Shown here in pieces: positions 63,147-64,000 of a stretch of 64,000 bases of DNA. Position 1 is the first letter of the stretch. Each line of letters begins with the position of its first letter. The notes below the pieces were generated by a model. It had not been told where the DNA came from, searched no databases, and saw only the letters and a program-made list of their open reading frames with translations. This DNA is from Shinella kummerowiae (GTDB lineage Bacteria > Pseudomonadota > Alphaproteobacteria > Rhizobiales > Rhizobiaceae). A program made the translations under genes and the position numbers. The stretch lies in NCBI RefSeq assembly GCF_009827055.1, contig NZ_WUMK01000001.1:434001-498000 (forward strand), read 5' to 3'.

Positions 63147-64000
63147 GGGTTCGCCATCCGGCGCACGGCATCACACAACGCAGTAAACCCCACCCTTGCA
63201 CCCTCGCTCATGAAGCGCGCGCGCAACCATGCGTGAATCATCTGCTTCTCCTCGCGGTACTCTACCGGTACGCCGGAAAGGATCAGCCGGGCGGCATAGG
63301 CCCGTGCATCGTCGCGCAGCGGGTCGAAATAGGCACCGGTGATGAAGGCTGGCGGCAATCCGGCCAGGTTTTTCGATTGCAGCGGAAAGGCATGCACCGC
63401 ATCCTCCGGCGCCTGGTAGATCTCACGATAATAGGCAACATCCGCCGTCGAAAGCCCCGGCGCCTCCGCCATGTCCTGATAGGAGCCGGAGACAAGATCA
63501 CCGCCAAGGCCCGGATAGATCAGCGCCTGCCCGACAATGCCTTTCAGCCCCTCGTCCCGCGCCTTCAGCACGATGCCGGCCGCAAGGTTGCCACCCGCAC
63601 TATCGCCGATCACGACAACCGGATGCGGCTCCAGCAGAAGATCGATCAGCACCGCCCAGCAATCATCAAACGCGGCAGGCCAGACATGCTCCGGGGAAAG
63701 CCGGTAGTCGACGGAAACGAGTTCGGCACCCGCCGCCTCGGCAATCTCGGCACAGATCGCGTCATGGCTATCGAGCGATCCCACAACAAAACCGCCGCCA
63801 TGAATATAGAACAGCCGCGTCGCCGTCGTCACGGTCGCCGGTCGGTAGCGGCGCACCGGAATGCGCTCCGCCACCAAGTCATCCTCCTTGACCATGCCCG
63901 CCGGCGGTGGTGCATCGAAAGCGGCGCACAGCGCATCGTACCAGGCACGCTGCTGGGTGATATCGGCATCCACCGCATCGGCAGGATAAAAATCCTCGCA
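63143..64000 (-). CDS. Alpha/beta hydrolase, hormone-sensitive-lipase family (5' partial)
   Basis: The frame stays open to the window edge (residues CEDFYPADAVD precede the in-frame GTG at 63973), so the N-terminus lies outside. HSL/GDXG family: oxyanion motif YIHGGGFVVG, nucleophile VVIGDSAGGNLAAG, LSPEHVWPAAFDD, acid in ITGAYFDPLRDD and His in KQMIHAWLR. Hydrolyses short acyl esters; substrate unknown. First visible gene of a three-gene minus-strand operon with ACT and PAAR-like genes. Confidence 0.88.
   Translation of the reverse strand, partial: CEDFYPADAVDADITQQRAWYDALCAAFDAPPPAGMVKEDDLVAERIPVRRYRPATVTTATRLFYIHGGGFVVGSLDSHDAICAEIAEAAGAELVSVDYRLSPEHVWPAAFDDCWAVLIDLLLEPHPVVVIGDSAGGNLAAGIVLKARDEGLKGIVGQALIYPGLGGDLVSGSYQDMAEAPGLSTADVAYYREIYQAPEDAVHAFPLQSKNLAGLPPAFITGAYFDPLRDDARAYAARLILSGVPVEYREEKQMIHAWLRARFMSEGARVGFTALCDAVRRMANP

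Overview
The window looks like chromosomal or chromid DNA of a Rhizobiaceae alphaproteobacterium (Ensifer/Shinella/Rhizobium type; genus not resolved). The reasons are high GC with alphaproteobacterial codon use, many ABC uptake systems with RpiR, GlxA and LysR regulators, an FMN-riboswitch-controlled type II lumazine synthase (the rhizobial/Brucella RibH2 arrangement), a globin-coupled chemoreceptor, and five GC-rich mosaic inverted repeats between genes of the kind called RIME in rhizobia. I see no tRNA, rRNA, CRISPR, phage or insertion sequence. Coding density is high; the only gene-free stretch above 300 bases is 30083-30449, which holds the riboswitch.

Layout. 1-18 kb: a partial ArsR regulator, EttA, an STT3-like membrane protein, a secreted RNase T2 homologue that has lost both catalytic histidines, an alpha/beta hydrolase with a DMT exporter, a CaiB-type CoA-transferase with a ThDP enzyme, small sugar/phosphatase-like genes, an L,D-transpeptidase, a GH5 hydrolase, a globin-coupled chemoreceptor and two tandem ParA-like ATPases. 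18-26 kb: a gamma-glutamylation catabolic operon (permease, glutamine-synthetase-like ligase, aldehyde dehydrogenase, Fe-alcohol dehydrogenase, N-formylglutamate amidohydrolase-like protein) with a divergent RpiR regulator. 26-30 kb: an ABC importer with hairpins between the binding-protein gene and the permease genes. 30-31 kb: FMN riboswitch and ribH2. 31-37 kb: a LuxR-type regulator divergent from a PotABCD-like importer plus an SDR dehydrogenase. 37-40 kb: cell-wall lipoproteins (L,D-transpeptidase, GH25 muramidase) and a YdeI-like protein.

The most interesting part is 39.8-49 kb. A tight seven-gene minus-strand operon encodes a histidine-lyase-like protein without the MIO-forming Ala-Ser-Gly, a urocanase-like protein without the active-site cysteine, a DUF917 thiohydantoin desulfurase, a hydantoinase-type amidohydrolase and an N-carbamoyl amino acid hydrolase. 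This is the enzyme set of the five-step ergothioneine degradation pathway (ergothioneine to glutamate, trimethylamine, sulfide, CO2 and ammonia), not histidine utilisation. A TfoX-N protein and an ASCH/winged-helix protein sit inside the operon, and the divergent LysR regulator carries two tandem HTH domains.

Immediately next to it (49-57 kb) lies a gamma-butyrobetaine/L-carnitine to glycine betaine pathway: GlxA regulator, dehydrocarnitine cleavage enzyme (BKACE), fused carnitine dehydrogenase/betainyl-CoA thioesterase, acyl-CoA dehydrogenase, NDP-forming acyl-CoA synthetase and CaiD-like hydratase. A four-gene peptide-type ABC importer follows (57-62 kb). Together 40-62 kb forms an island for scavenging trimethylammonium compounds. 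The window closes with a small minus-strand operon: a partial esterase, an ACT-domain protein and a secreted PAAR-like protein.
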